A stretch of 64,000 bases of DNA, from assembly GCA_004138175.2 (NCBI GenBank), contig RYFE02000021.1, positions 25,505 to 89,504 on the forward strand, written 5' to 3'. The DNA is from Chloroflexales bacterium ZM16-3. Lineage in GTDB: Bacteria > Chloroflexota > Chloroflexia > Chloroflexales > Chloroflexaceae. The notes below the pieces were generated by a model. It ran no database searches, had not been told where the DNA came from, and saw only the letters and a program-made list of their open reading frames with translations. A program made the translations under genes and the position numbers. This document shows, in pieces, positions 54,246-62,704 of this stretch. Position 1 is the stretch's first letter, and the number at the start of each line of letters is the position of its first letter.

Positions 54246-55736
54246 ATGAACTACCTGATCAAAAACGGATCAATTATCGACCCCGCCCGCAGGGTCGCCA
54301 CCGTCGGCGACGTCCTCGTCGTGGACGGCAAGGTCGAGCGGGTCTTCGACATGGCCGAGATGGGCGCCGAGCAGGGGCCAATCCCCGAGGGCACCGAGGT
54401 GATCAACGCCGGGGGCTGCGTGGTGGCCCCAGGATTCACCGACCTCCACGCGCAGCTCGGCGAGCCCGGCGAGGAGCACCGCGAGACGATCGCCAGCGGT
54501 ACGCTGGCCGCCATCCAGGGCGGATTCACCACCGTCTGCGCGATGCCCGGCACCACGCCGGCGCTCGACTGCGCGGCGGTGGCCCACCAGGTGCGCGCCA
54601 TCGCCCAGCGCGATGGGCGCGCCCACGTTGAGCTGATCGGCGCGATTACGAGCGGGCGCGAGGGCAAGCTGCTCAGCCAGATGATCGAGCTCGCCGAGGC
54701 TGGCTGCATCGCCTTCAGCGACGATGGCCGCAGCGTCGCCGACCCCGCCCTGATGCGTAGCGCCATGGCCTACGCCTCCGCCCTTGGCCTGCCGGTGATG
54801 GTTCACTGCGAGGACAGTCGCCTCGGGGCCGGGTCGGCCATGCACGAGGGCGTGGTCAGCACGCGGCTCGGCCTGCCCGGCGCGCCCGCCGCCGCAGAGG
54901 AGCTAATGATCGCTCGCGACATCGCCCTCGCCGAGGATGCCGGTGCCCATATCCATATCTGCCAGGTCAGCACAGCCGGCGGAGTTGCGCTCATCCGCGC
55001 CGCCAAAGAGCGCGGCGCCCACGTTACCGCAGAGGTCTCGCCCCACCACCTGACGCTGACGGACAGCTGGGTGCTTGGGTCGCTCGCCCCATACCCCGCC
55101 GTGCCCGCCCCGCCGCCGCCCGCCAAGGGCAAGAAGGCGCGGCGCGGCGTCGCGCCGGAGCTCGGCCTGCCGTCATGGCTCAACCCGACGCTGCTCGCGC
55201 CCTACGATAGCTCTACGCGGGTCAGCCCGCCCCTGCGCACTGATCACGATGTTGAGGCGCTGATCGCTGGCCTTAACGACGGCACGATCGACGCCATCGC
55301 CACCAGCCACGCGCCCCAGTCCCGCGTCGAGAAGGAGTGCGAGTATGCTGTCGCCGCCCCCGGTATAAGTGGCCTGGAGACTGCCCTCGGCCTGGTGCTC
55401 ACCCTCGTCCACCGGGGCGAGATGGATCTGGTTAACACGGTGGCTCGGCTCACCGAGGGGCCGGCCCAGGTGCTCGGTCGCTCGCCGGCCACCCTGCGCC
55501 CCGGCTCGCAGGCCGACATTGTGATCTTCGACCCTGACAAGGCGTGGATCGTCGATGCGACTCGCTTTGTCTCACGGGGCAAGAACACACCCCTCCATGG
55601 GCAGCAGCTGAAGGGCCAGATCATGCTCACGATGGTGAGCGGCGCGGTGGCCTTTCGCCGCGGCGACTTTGGGCGCAATGGGCGGGGCGGCCCGCAGACA
55701 TCTCGCCTCACCGGCATCCTCAATCCCGATTCGTAA
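54246..55736 (+). CDS. Dihydroorotase homologue, probably inactive (PyrC-prime type)
   Basis: A 496-residue amidohydrolase-fold protein related to type I dihydroorotase, but key residues are changed. The DxHxHxR motif reads DLHAQLGEPG, so the second His (Gln70) and substrate Arg (Gly72) are lost. The later zinc His in HICHVST reads HICQVST (Gln240), and the catalytic Asp of IATDHAP is Ser354 in IATSHAP. Asp160 and His187 remain. A P/K-rich insertion lies at about 281-305. Pseudomonas ATCase needs a similar inactive PyrC-prime subunit. GAGAAAG precedes the ATG. Confidence 0.88.
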   Translation: MNYLIKNGSIIDPARRVATVGDVLVVDGKVERVFDMAEMGAEQGPIPEGTEVINAGGCVVAPGFTDLHAQLGEPGEEHRETIASGTLAAIQGGFTTVCAMPGTTPALDCAAVAHQVRAIAQRDGRAHVELIGAITSGREGKLLSQMIELAEAGCIAFSDDGRSVADPALMRSAMAYASALGLPVMVHCEDSRLGAGSAMHEGVVSTRLGLPGAPAAAEELMIARDIALAEDAGAHIHICQVSTAGGVALIRAAKERGAHVTAEVSPHHLTLTDSWVLGSLAPYPAVPAPPPPAKGKKARRGVAPELGLPSWLNPTLLAPYDSSTRVSPPLRTDHDVEALIAGLNDGTIDAIATSHAPQSRVEKECEYAVAAPGISGLETALGLVLTLVHRGEMDLVNTVARLTEGPAQVLGRSPATLRPGSQADIVIFDPDKAWIVDATRFVSRGKNTPLHGQQLKGQIMLTMVSGAVAFRRGDFGRNGRGGPQTSRLTGILNPDS

Positions 55737-55739
55737 GCA

Positions 55740-55781
55740 GGGAGGGGCACGGCAGGTCTCTTCTGATGTGCCCCTCCCTTT
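55740..55781 (+). terminator. pyr operon terminator
   Basis: GGGAGGGGCAC pairs perfectly with GTGCCCCTCCC, followed by TTT, four bases after the stop. The rest of 55737-56110 contains a CCGCCTTCCAGGCGG palindrome and the element at 56024-56098. Confidence 0.75.
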
Positions 55782-56023
55782 GACGGATGAGCGTCTCCTG
55801 TGCTATCTTGAGCCCACCCCCACATGTGTTCGAAATGCTCTATTGGCGATGATTCAGCGCAATAGACAAAGTTCCGTAGCGGATTGACAGTCTGCGGCAT
55901 TCGTAGCGCCGCCTTCCAGGCGGCCAGATGCTCTCTGCAAGCTGGAAGCTCGCACTACGAACGGTCAAGCTGGAATCGCCCGTCTGAAACCATGTCATAA
56001 CGCAAAAGCCACCCTCACACACA

Positions 56024-56098
56024 TGTCACGCTGAGCGAAGCGAAGCGTCCCGGTGTCCCTTTCACCCGCCGGGACGCTTCGCTTCGCTCAGCGTGACA
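56024..56098. repeat. GAGCGAAGCGAAG palindromic element, left of the pab genes
   Basis: TGTCACGCTGAGCGAAGCGA and on to CGTCCCGG pairs with its complement ending GCTCAGCGTGACA across a short loop. It is related to the MITE core at 58950 and 63599, but has no visible target duplication. It ends 12 bases before the pabC ATG. Confidence 0.8.
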
Positions 56099-56110
56099 GG
56101 GCGAGTTTTG

Positions 56111-56785
56111 ATGAACTATTTGCGATCCCCACAAGCAGATGCGGATCAGGACTTTGAGCTGCTTGAGACGTTGCTGTTGGACGAGGGGGCATATCTTTTG
56201 TTCGATCGCCATTTGCAGCGCCTTCTGGCATCGGCCCGATACCTCCGCTTCTTTGTCTCAGCCAGCGCCGTAACCGATGCGCTACGCGCCTATGCCCAGG
56301 CGCTGCCCCACGGACGCTGGCGCGTGCGGATGCGGGTCTCGCGGGTAGGCGGCGTGCTCCTTGAGCGCTACCCCGTACAGCCGCTGCCCCCGCCGCCGCT
56401 CACCGTCGCCCTGTCTCGCTCGCCAGTTGTCAGCGATGATATCTTTCTCGCCCATAAGACCACGCATCGTGCGGTCTATGATTCGCGCCGAGCGGATCAC
56501 CCTGATGTTTTCGATGTTTTGCTCTGGAATGAGCAGGGTGAGCTGACAGAATTCACAACGGGAAATCTTGTCGTTGAGCTTGATGGCAGCAGGCTTACGC
56601 CTGCATGTGCCAGTGGATTACTGGCGGGGACATTGCGCGCCGAGCTGCTTGATCGCGGTGAGATCCGAGAAGAAACCCTCCCCTGTACGGTTTTGCAGCG
56701 CGCCTCCCGTCTCTGGTTCATTAATAGCGTTCGTGGGCAGGTTGAGGTGCAGATCAAAGGAGCGTATGAAGACGATTATCATTGA
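56111..56785 (+). CDS. pabC: Aminodeoxychorismate lyase (class IV PLP enzyme)
   Basis: A 224-residue class IV aminotransferase-fold enzyme that splits aminodeoxychorismate to p-aminobenzoate and pyruvate. The PLP Lys lies in FLAHKTTHRAVYD (about 122). LTEFTTGNLVVEL and FINSVRG match PabC. The start is the ATG at 56111, with a weak GGGCGAG upstream. Base composition drops relative to the pyr genes, especially in the second half. The gene overlaps pabAB by 20 bases. Confidence 0.85.
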   Translation: MNYLRSPQADADQDFELLETLLLDEGAYLLFDRHLQRLLASARYLRFFVSASAVTDALRAYAQALPHGRWRVRMRVSRVGGVLLERYPVQPLPPPPLTVALSRSPVVSDDIFLAHKTTHRAVYDSRRADHPDVFDVLLWNEQGELTEFTTGNLVVELDGSRLTPACASGLLAGTLRAELLDRGEIREETLPCTVLQRASRLWFINSVRGQVEVQIKGAYEDDYH

Positions 56786-58934
56786 TAACTATGATTCTTT
56801 TACATTCAACCTTTATCAGATGCTTGCAGAGGTGAACGGCGAAAAGCCGCTGGTGATTCATAATGATCAGATGACCTGGCCCGAGGTGAAGGAGCTGGAG
56901 TACGATAACCTGATTATCTCGCCAGGCGCTGGGCGGCCTGAGCAGAGACACAGCTTCGGTATGTGCTCCGATGCGCTGCTTGATGCGCCGACCCCCGTCC
57001 TCGGCGTGTGTCTAGGCCACCAGGGCATCGGTTATGCCTATGGCGGCACGGTTATCCATGCGCCAGAAGCAATGCACGGGCGACTGAGCGCTGTCTCTCA
57101 CAATAACTCGATACTCTTTGCGCATATCCCGCAGTCCTTCACGGTTGTCCGCTATCACTCATTGGTCGTTGCGAGTAAGCTCCCCGCGTGCCTGGAGAAG
57201 ACCGCATGGACAGATGATGGGCTGATCATGGGCCTCCGTCACCGCGAACGCCCGCTGTGGGGCGTGCAGTTCCACCCAGAGTCTATCTGTACGGAATATG
57301 GGCACCGCCTCCTCGCAAATTTCCGCGATATCACCGCTCAGTATGGTCGGCCAAGCAATGGCCGCCGCTCCTGGGCTGGCTTCTCGGTTATACCGCAGAG
57401 AACCAACCCGCAACAGCACCCCTCACCGACAGGTATGCAGGTCTGTAGCCGCAAGTTAGCATTTTTGTATAGCCCCGAGCAGGTATTTACGCATGTGTTT
57501 GGTCAGAAGCCATACGCATTCTGGCTTGACAGTAGCCGCGTTGAGCCTGGCCTCTCGCGCTTCTCCTTTATGGGCGATGCGAGCGGGCCGCGCAGCAGTG
57601 TCGTCCAATACGATTCTGCGCGCCGGACATTGGCCGTAACAGAGGGGAACGCAACACAACATCTCGTATCCCAAAGTATCTTTGACTATCTGCGGCAGAA
57701 GATGTATGCGTTCTCTCTTCAAAATAATGACCTACCGTTTGATCTTAATTGCGGTTTTGTCGGCTACTTTGGTTATGAGCTGCAAGGCGAGTGCGGGTCT
57801 GGCTCTGGACACGAATCGACTCTTTTCGATGCCTGCTTCCTCTTCGCTGATCGCCTGATCGCCTTTGACCATCAGGAAGGCACGACGTATCTCGTCTGCT
57901 TTGTCGAGGAGCACAGCACCGGGTCTGCCGAGGCGTGGTTCGACGATATTGAGCAGCAGCTCAAGAATCTTCCGCCGCTCGACGATCTGGCCTGTGGCGT
58001 TCACCCACAGCCGATCACATTTCAGCTCACCCGATCAAAAAGAGGCTACCTGGATGATATTCGCCAGTGTCAGCGCTATATTAACGATGGCGAGACCTAC
58101 GAAGTCTGCCTGACCAACCAGATCCGCGCCAACATCAGCCTTGATCCGCTGGCGCTCTACCGCTCGCTACGCCACGTAAACCCGGCGCCCTATGCGGCAT
58201 TCCTGCGCTTCGGTGACACCGCAATCCTCTGCTCCTCACCGGAGCGATTTCTCCATATCGACCGTGACGGCTGGGTTGAGTCAAAGCCGATAAAGGGAAC
58301 CCTGCCGCGTGGCAGAACCGCCCACGAAGACGAGGTGTTGCCACACCTGCTTCAGACGAGCCAGAAGGATCGCTCAGAAAATCTCATGATTGTTGATCTT
58401 GTGCGCAACGACCTTGGTGTTGTATCTGAGATCGGCAGTGTTAGTGTTCCTAAGCTCATGCATGTAGAAACCTACCAAACGGTTCACCAGCTCGTCTCGA
58501 CAATACGCGGGCACCTCCGCCAAGATATCAGCCCGATTGATTGCATACAGAGAGCTTTTCCAGGCGGATCGATGACTGGAGCGCCGAAAATCCGTACAAT
58601 GGAGATCATAAAGGAGCTGGAGCAGGAGGCGCGTGGGGTTTATGCTGGTTCGCTTGGATTCCTGGGGCTGAATAACACTGTCGATCTGAATATCGTCATT
58701 CGCACGATTGTGATGACTCCTGGATCGCTAACGGTGGGGGTTGGCGGGGCGGTCGTCGCGCTTTCCGATCCCGAAGAGGAATTTAATGAGATGCTGCTCA
58801 AGGCGAAGGCACTCTTGCATGCTATTATGTATTTAGCGCGTGGGGATGTCGGCGACAGCCTTGAGCAGATCGAGCGCCAACTGCGACAAAGCTCTGGTAC
58901 CTCCGACATGTCCAGCTCATGGGCTACCGCTTAA
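56766..58934 (+). CDS. pabAB: Fused aminodeoxychorismate synthase (PabA-PabB)
   Basis: A 722-residue fusion. Residues 1 to about 195 are a glutamine amidotransferase with Cys in VLGVCLGHQGIGYA and His in WGVQFHPES. After a linker, residues about 230-690 are the chorismate-binding component I with ESKPIKGTLPRG, whose Lys marks aminodeoxychorismate synthase as distinct from anthranilate synthase. DLVRNDLG and FPGGSMTGAPKIRTMEII follow. AAAGGAG precedes the ATG inside pabC. By hand count, 57661-57780 has 49 G or C in 120, against 44 in 60 at 54421-54480. This suggests acquisition from another genome. Confidence 0.92.
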   Translation: MKTIIIDNYDSFTFNLYQMLAEVNGEKPLVIHNDQMTWPEVKELEYDNLIISPGAGRPEQRHSFGMCSDALLDAPTPVLGVCLGHQGIGYAYGGTVIHAPEAMHGRLSAVSHNNSILFAHIPQSFTVVRYHSLVVASKLPACLEKTAWTDDGLIMGLRHRERPLWGVQFHPESICTEYGHRLLANFRDITAQYGRPSNGRRSWAGFSVIPQRTNPQQHPSPTGMQVCSRKLAFLYSPEQVFTHVFGQKPYAFWLDSSRVEPGLSRFSFMGDASGPRSSVVQYDSARRTLAVTEGNATQHLVSQSIFDYLRQKMYAFSLQNNDLPFDLNCGFVGYFGYELQGECGSGSGHESTLFDACFLFADRLIAFDHQEGTTYLVCFVEEHSTGSAEAWFDDIEQQLKNLPPLDDLACGVHPQPITFQLTRSKRGYLDDIRQCQRYINDGETYEVCLTNQIRANISLDPLALYRSLRHVNPAPYAAFLRFGDTAILCSSPERFLHIDRDGWVESKPIKGTLPRGRTAHEDEVLPHLLQTSQKDRSENLMIVDLVRNDLGVVSEIGSVSVPKLMHVETYQTVHQLVSTIRGHLRQDISPIDCIQRAFPGGSMTGAPKIRTMEIIKELEQEARGVYAGSLGFLGLNNTVDLNIVIRTIVMTPGSLTVGVGGAVVALSDPEEEFNEMLLKAKALLHAIMYLARGDVGDSLEQIERQLRQSSGTSDMSSSWATA

Positions 58935-58949
58935 AGGCAGGCTATTAAG

Positions 58950-59063
58950 GCAATAGAGCATACGTAACGCTGTCACCCTGAGCGAAGCGAAGGGTTCCGG
59001 CCGGGATTCTTCGCTTCGCTCAGAATGACAGGACGCCTCACAGCGTTACTTCTGCGGTATTGC
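58950..59063. mobile_element. MITE copy 1 with 8-bp target-site duplication
   Basis: The 114-bp element has imperfect terminal inverted repeats GCAATA/TATTGC, an inner pair GTAACGCTGT/ACAGCGTTAC and a core CTGAGCGAAGCGAAG hairpin. It is flanked by CTATTAAG on both sides (58942-58949 and 59064-59071). No transposase is encoded. Confidence 0.88.
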
Positions 59064-59073
59064 CTATTAAGTG

Positions 59074-59079
59074 TATAAT
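59074..59079 (+). promoter_or_regulatory. -10 box TATAAT, leaderless start of the small gene
   Basis: TATAAT ends 6 bases before the ATG at 59086. It begins three bases after the MITE target duplication, so the MITE now supplies the upstream promoter region. Confidence 0.55.
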
Positions 59080-59085
59080 GAACGT

Positions 59086-59541
59086 ATGAGCGACAGTGAT
59101 AACCTTACGCCACGGCAGCAGCGCGCCGCCGAGCGATTCCAAGAGGATGAGGGGCTCACCGGCGGCCTGACCGATGAGCCTGCCAGCCGACTTGTGCGCT
59201 GGGCCGGCGAGGCCGCCGTGCGCGCCGCCGCCCCCCAACATAGCGATGAGCAGGCCGACGCGCTGCTCGCTGCCATTCGCCAGGCCGCCCGCCAGGCCGT
59301 CCGCCAGGCCGCAGCTGAGGGGCAGGACGTGATCGCCCTCGCCCAGGCAGCCCTCGCCGCCGCCGCACCCGAGCTTGCTGACCTGCCGCCCGCCGAGCCA
59401 CAGACCCTAGCTCCTGACTCCCGACTCCCGACTCCTGACTCCCGACTCCCGACTCCTGACTCCCAACCCCCAACCATTCGACGCCGGATCGAGTCGCTGC
59501 GCGTCCGCATGATCTCGCTGTTCTCACACCGGACGAACTGA
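59086..59541 (+). CDS. Small Ala-rich protein of unknown function with repeat-derived segment
   Basis: A 151-residue protein not recognised. Residues 1-100 are Ala/Gln/Arg-rich and probably helical (AIRQAARQAVRQAAAEGQDV). Residues about 110-130 read PDSRLPTPDSRLPTPDSQPP, which is the translation of GGAGTCG-type heptamers (59410-59473). The tail RRRIESLRVRMISLFSH is basic and amphipathic, and could bind membrane. No signal peptide. The TATAAT immediately upstream and the following gene 14 bases later support it as a real gene in a short operon with the PLD gene. Confidence 0.6.
   Translation: MSDSDNLTPRQQRAAERFQEDEGLTGGLTDEPASRLVRWAGEAAVRAAAPQHSDEQADALLAAIRQAARQAVRQAAAEGQDVIALAQAALAAAAPELADLPPAEPQTLAPDSRLPTPDSRLPTPDSQPPTIRRRIESLRVRMISLFSHRTN
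59410..59473. repeat. GGAGTCG-type heptamers in frame in a small gene
   Basis: CTCCTGACTCCCGACTCCC-type units run without an opposing arm. Seven-base units give a 21-base coding period, seen as the seven-residue repeat PTPDSRL. Confidence 0.88.
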
Positions 59542-59555
59542 TACAGGCCATACTG

Positions 59556-60731
59556 ATGCCAACTCGCCCATCGAAGCAAACAAAGAAGTCCAGCGGCCAG
59601 AATAATATCCTTGGCGCGGTGATCGTTGCCTGCATCCTCGGGATAGGCTACCTGATTAACAATGGCATCATCGACCTGAGCCGCTTCGGCATCGACCCGG
59701 CGGCCCTCGGCGCGCCCACCAGCCCGGCGGCGGCCACGGCGGGCGGCGCGGGTAACATTCAGGTCTTCTTCACCACGCCCAGCCTGGTCTACCCCGACGT
59801 GGCCAAGAATCGCGAGCCGCCGCCCTACGAGCAGGCGATCATCGCCGACATCGACGCGGCCGCCCGCAGCGTCGATATGGCCACCTATGAGTACAACCTG
59901 AGCAGCATCGCCCAGGCGCTCGTGCGCGCCAAGAAGCGCGGCGTGCAGGTGCGCCTCGCCCTCGACCGCGAGAACCTCGACGACCCGGTGATGTCCAAGT
60001 GGGCCGGCGCCGTTCAGGGCGCGAAGATCCCGGTGACATGGGAGGATACCACCGCCTTCCTGCACAGCAAGTTTATTATTATTGATGGCCGGGTTGTCTG
60101 GACAGGCTCGTGGAACGCGACGATCAACGACACCTACCGCAACAACAATAATTTGCTGCGGATCACCACGCCGGCTGTTGTGGCCAACTATCAGGCCGAG
60201 TTCGCCCAGATGGCTGAGAGCCGCTTCGGCACGCACAAAACCGCCCAGACGCCGAACCCGCTGGTGCGCGTCGGCGGCGAGCGGATCGAGAACTACTTCT
60301 CGCCCAAGGACGGGGTGCGCCAGCACGTTGTTAGTTGGATCGAGACTGCCACGAAGAGCGTAGACTTCTTGGCCTTCTCCTACACCAGCGACGATATCGG
60401 CGACGCGATGATCGCCCGCCAGCGGGCCGGAGTCCCGGTGCGCGGCGTCTTCGAGAAGCGCAACGCCCAGGGGATCGGCAGCGAGTTTGACCGACTGGTC
60501 AAGGCGAAGGCCGACGTGCTCGTCGATGGCAACTGCTACACGATGCACCACAAGGTGATTATTATCGACGGGCATATCGTGATCACCGGCTCATACAACT
60601 TCACTGGCCGCGCCGAGGACGTGAACGATGAGAATCTGCTGATCATCGACGACCCAGCCATCGCCCAACTCTACATGCAGGAGTTCGAGCGGGTTTTTGG
60701 CCAGGCCCAGCGCCCAACATCCTGCGGGTAG
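59556..60731 (+). CDS. Membrane-anchored phospholipase D-family protein (two HKD motifs)
   Basis: A 391-residue PLD-superfamily protein. A single hydrophobic segment (about 19-37) anchors it with the catalytic part outside. Both catalytic motifs are complete: LHSKFIIIDGRVVWTGSWN (about 169) and MHHKVIIIDGHIVITGSYN (about 329). The family includes phospholipases and nucleases such as the Nuc type; which applies here is not clear. It follows the small Ala-rich gene by 14 bases. Confidence 0.88.
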   Translation: MPTRPSKQTKKSSGQNNILGAVIVACILGIGYLINNGIIDLSRFGIDPAALGAPTSPAAATAGGAGNIQVFFTTPSLVYPDVAKNREPPPYEQAIIADIDAAARSVDMATYEYNLSSIAQALVRAKKRGVQVRLALDRENLDDPVMSKWAGAVQGAKIPVTWEDTTAFLHSKFIIIDGRVVWTGSWNATINDTYRNNNNLLRITTPAVVANYQAEFAQMAESRFGTHKTAQTPNPLVRVGGERIENYFSPKDGVRQHVVSWIETATKSVDFLAFSYTSDDIGDAMIARQRAGVPVRGVFEKRNAQGIGSEFDRLVKAKADVLVDGNCYTMHHKVIIIDGHIVITGSYNFTGRAEDVNDENLLIIDDPAIAQLYMQEFERVFGQAQRPTSCG

Positions 60732-60835
60732 AGAAGGCTCGGCGAGGGAACACCCCTGTCCCGCCTCCACGGCCTGTTCGATGAGCACCTACAGGGCGAG
60801 GGCGGCCTGTTTCAGGCTCCCAAACCTATGGTATG

Positions 60836-60865
60836 CTGACGGCTGCTATCCGCCCTTTGTATAAT
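60836..60865 (+). promoter_or_regulatory. Promoter CTGACG-18-TATAAT of the AP2-like gene
   Basis: The perfect TATAAT (60860-60865) ends 9 bases before the ATG, so the leader would be only a few bases. The -35 match is partial. Confidence 0.5.
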
Positions 60866-60874
60866 ATGTGAGCT

Positions 60875-61474
60875 ATGACAACTCGCCCACACCGCAACCG
60901 CATCAATCCCGAAGACGACGCCCTCTGGGATCGGCTTGTCCATGAGGCCGCCCAGCGCATCCCCCACGAGCTCGCCCCTCCGCTGAGCGAGGTGAGCGTC
61001 CCCGGCTCCGCAACGCCGCCCGAGCCGCCCCCGGCTGAGCCAGAGCCGCCTGAGCTGCCGACGAGCCAGCGCACCCCGCGCGGGCCGCGCACCACCCGCT
61101 ACCTGAATGTGACGCGCATGGACTACCCGAAGGCCCACGGCTACTTCGTGCGGGTCACATGGAAGGGCGTTCAGCGCGCCAAGCTATTTAGCGATGGCGT
61201 CTACGGGGATCGCTTCGCCGCCCTGGCCGCCGCGCTCGACTGGCGCGATAAGATGACCAAGGAGCTGGGCAAGCCCGAGCCTGGGCAGCCTCTGCGTCCC
61301 GACATCGGCGTCAACCGGGTGACCAAGGACGGCCGGGATGTCTACGAGGCCACCTGGCTGGTGAACGGGAAGCAGGGACGCACCAGCTTCTCGGTGCGCA
61401 AGCACGGCATCAAGAAGGCTCGCGCCCTGGCCCTGGCCGCCCGCCAGCGCGCGCTGGCCAAGCGCGAGTCCTGA
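60875..61474 (+). CDS. AP2/ERF-like DNA-binding protein with two AP2-type modules
   Basis: A 199-residue basic protein. After an acidic/Pro-rich N-terminus (about 45-65), a module at about 75-130 (GYFVRVTWKGVQRAKLFSD, then FAALAAALDWRDKM) has the strand-strand-strand-helix pattern of AP2 domains. A second, weaker module (about 145-195, YEATWLVNGKQGRTSFSVRK, then ARALALAARQRAL) follows. Bacterial AP2 domains usually occur in homing endonucleases or stand-alone binders, and no nuclease domain is visible here. The function is unknown. Confidence 0.65.
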   Translation: MTTRPHRNRINPEDDALWDRLVHEAAQRIPHELAPPLSEVSVPGSATPPEPPPAEPEPPELPTSQRTPRGPRTTRYLNVTRMDYPKAHGYFVRVTWKGVQRAKLFSDGVYGDRFAALAAALDWRDKMTKELGKPEPGQPLRPDIGVNRVTKDGRDVYEATWLVNGKQGRTSFSVRKHGIKKARALALAARQRALAKRES

Positions 61475-61528
61475 GCGATGGACAGATGGCTGCTGCCCTA
61501 AGGCTGTTTCAATCCAGCGTGACAGTCT

Positions 61529-61587
61529 GCCCGACAGTCCGACAGCCCGACAGAGGGCTGTCGGGCTGTCGAGCCAACTGTCAGGCT
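61529..61587. repeat. CCGACAG octamer hairpin
   Basis: CCCGACAG, TCCGACAG and CCCGACAG in tandem face CTGTCGGGCTGTCG across a 4-base loop. It lies in the convergent spacer between the AP2-like gene and lysY. Confidence 0.8.
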
Positions 61588-61601
61588 GAAATCGCCCAGA
61601 G

Positions 61602-62633
61602 CTACACCGGGTGCAGACCGGGGAAGTCGAGGCCGAGGGTCTCGTCGAAGCCGAGCATGAGGTTCATGCACTGCACGGCGCTGCCGGCCGCGCCCTTCAT
61701 CAGGTTATCGATCGCGCAGATGCTGACGATCCGGCCGCTCTCGCTGTCGAGGGCGAAGCCGATGTCGGCGAAGTTGCTGCCTGCCAAGATCTTCGGCTCG
61801 GGGTAGCGGTAGATCCCCTGGCGCTCCTTGACGACCCGCACGAAGGGCTGCTCCTTGGCGAAGGCCCGGTATGCCTGCCAGATGTCCTTCTCGGCCAGCG
61901 GGCGCGCGGCGAAGGCGTGGGCGGTGGCCAGCGCGCCGCGCACCAGCTCCACCGAGGTGATTGACAGGTGGGTGTTACTTAGCCCCGTGACCTGCGCGAT
62001 CTCGGCGGCGTGGCGGTGCCCCACCGGGGCGAAGGAGCGCACCGCGCCCGCCCGCTCGGGGTGGTGGCTGCTCTCGCTGCCGGTCGCCCCGCCCTCCGAC
62101 GAGCCGACCTTCACCTCGATCAGCACCGGCTTCGCCTCATCGATCAGGCCAGCCCGCACCAGCGGCAGCAGGGCCAGGTTGCTCGCCGTCGCGTTGCAGC
62201 CAACCCCGCTGGCGTAGTGCGCCCCGCGCAGCTGCTCGCGGGCCACCTCGGGCAGCCCGTACACGAAGCGGCCCAGCCACTCCGGGGCCGGGTGCTCCTC
62301 GCCATACCAGCGCCGGTAGGCCGCCGGGTCGGCCAGGCGGAAGTCGGCGCTACAGTCGATGATCCGCTCGGCCATGTCGGCGTAGCGCCCAATGGCGCGG
62401 GCCGCCTCGCCGTGGGGCAGCGCCAGGAACAGCAGGTCGCAGGGCTCCAGCTTGTCGGGGTGGACGAACTGGATCGCCGTGCGCCCGCGCAGGTTCGGGT
62501 GAACCTGGTAGAGGTAGCGTCCGGCGTTGCGCCCGCTGGTGGCCTGGGCCAGCTCCACCTCGGGGTGCCAGAGCAGCAGCCGCAGCAGCTCGCCGCCCAC
62601 GTAGCCCGATGCTCCAACAATTGATACTTTCAT
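61602..62633 (-). CDS. lysY: LysW-aminoadipate semialdehyde-forming reductase (ArgC family)
   Basis: A 343-residue NADPH-dependent acyl-phosphate reductase. SIVGASGYVGGELLRLLL (NADP binding) is at the start, and the catalytic Cys lies in SGVGCNATASNLALLP (about 150). It reduces the phosphorylated gamma- or delta-carboxyl group of a LysW-carried substrate. Because lysX and lysW lie directly upstream, LysY is a better name than ArgC, although a dual role in arginine synthesis is possible. The start codon abuts a heptamer repeat, so no Shine-Dalgarno is visible. Confidence 0.9.
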   Translation of the reverse strand: MKVSIVGASGYVGGELLRLLLWHPEVELAQATSGRNAGRYLYQVHPNLRGRTAIQFVHPDKLEPCDLLFLALPHGEAARAIGRYADMAERIIDCSADFRLADPAAYRRWYGEEHPAPEWLGRFVYGLPEVAREQLRGAHYASGVGCNATASNLALLPLVRAGLIDEAKPVLIEVKVGSSEGGATGSESSHHPERAGAVRSFAPVGHRHAAEIAQVTGLSNTHLSITSVELVRGALATAHAFAARPLAEKDIWQAYRAFAKEQPFVRVVKERQGIYRYPEPKILAGSNFADIGFALDSESGRIVSICAIDNLMKGAAGSAVQCMNLMLGFDETLGLDFPGLHPV

Positions 62634-62704
62634 AATGTTGAATGTTGAATGTTGAATGCTGAATGCGATGAGACCCTGCCCCACTCAACATTCAGCATTC
62701 AGCA
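62634..62704. repeat. AATGTTG heptamer hairpin filling the lysX-lysY spacer
   Basis: Four AATGTTG/AATGCTG units, a 22-base spacer and the complementary CAACATTCAGCATTCAGC run. It touches both the lysY start and the lysX stop. Confidence 0.9.

Noticed and set aside
54246..55736. Calling the gene an active dihydroorotase (pyrC)
   Set aside because: Two metal-binding His, the substrate Arg and the catalytic Asp are replaced, so the pathway step cannot be assumed here.
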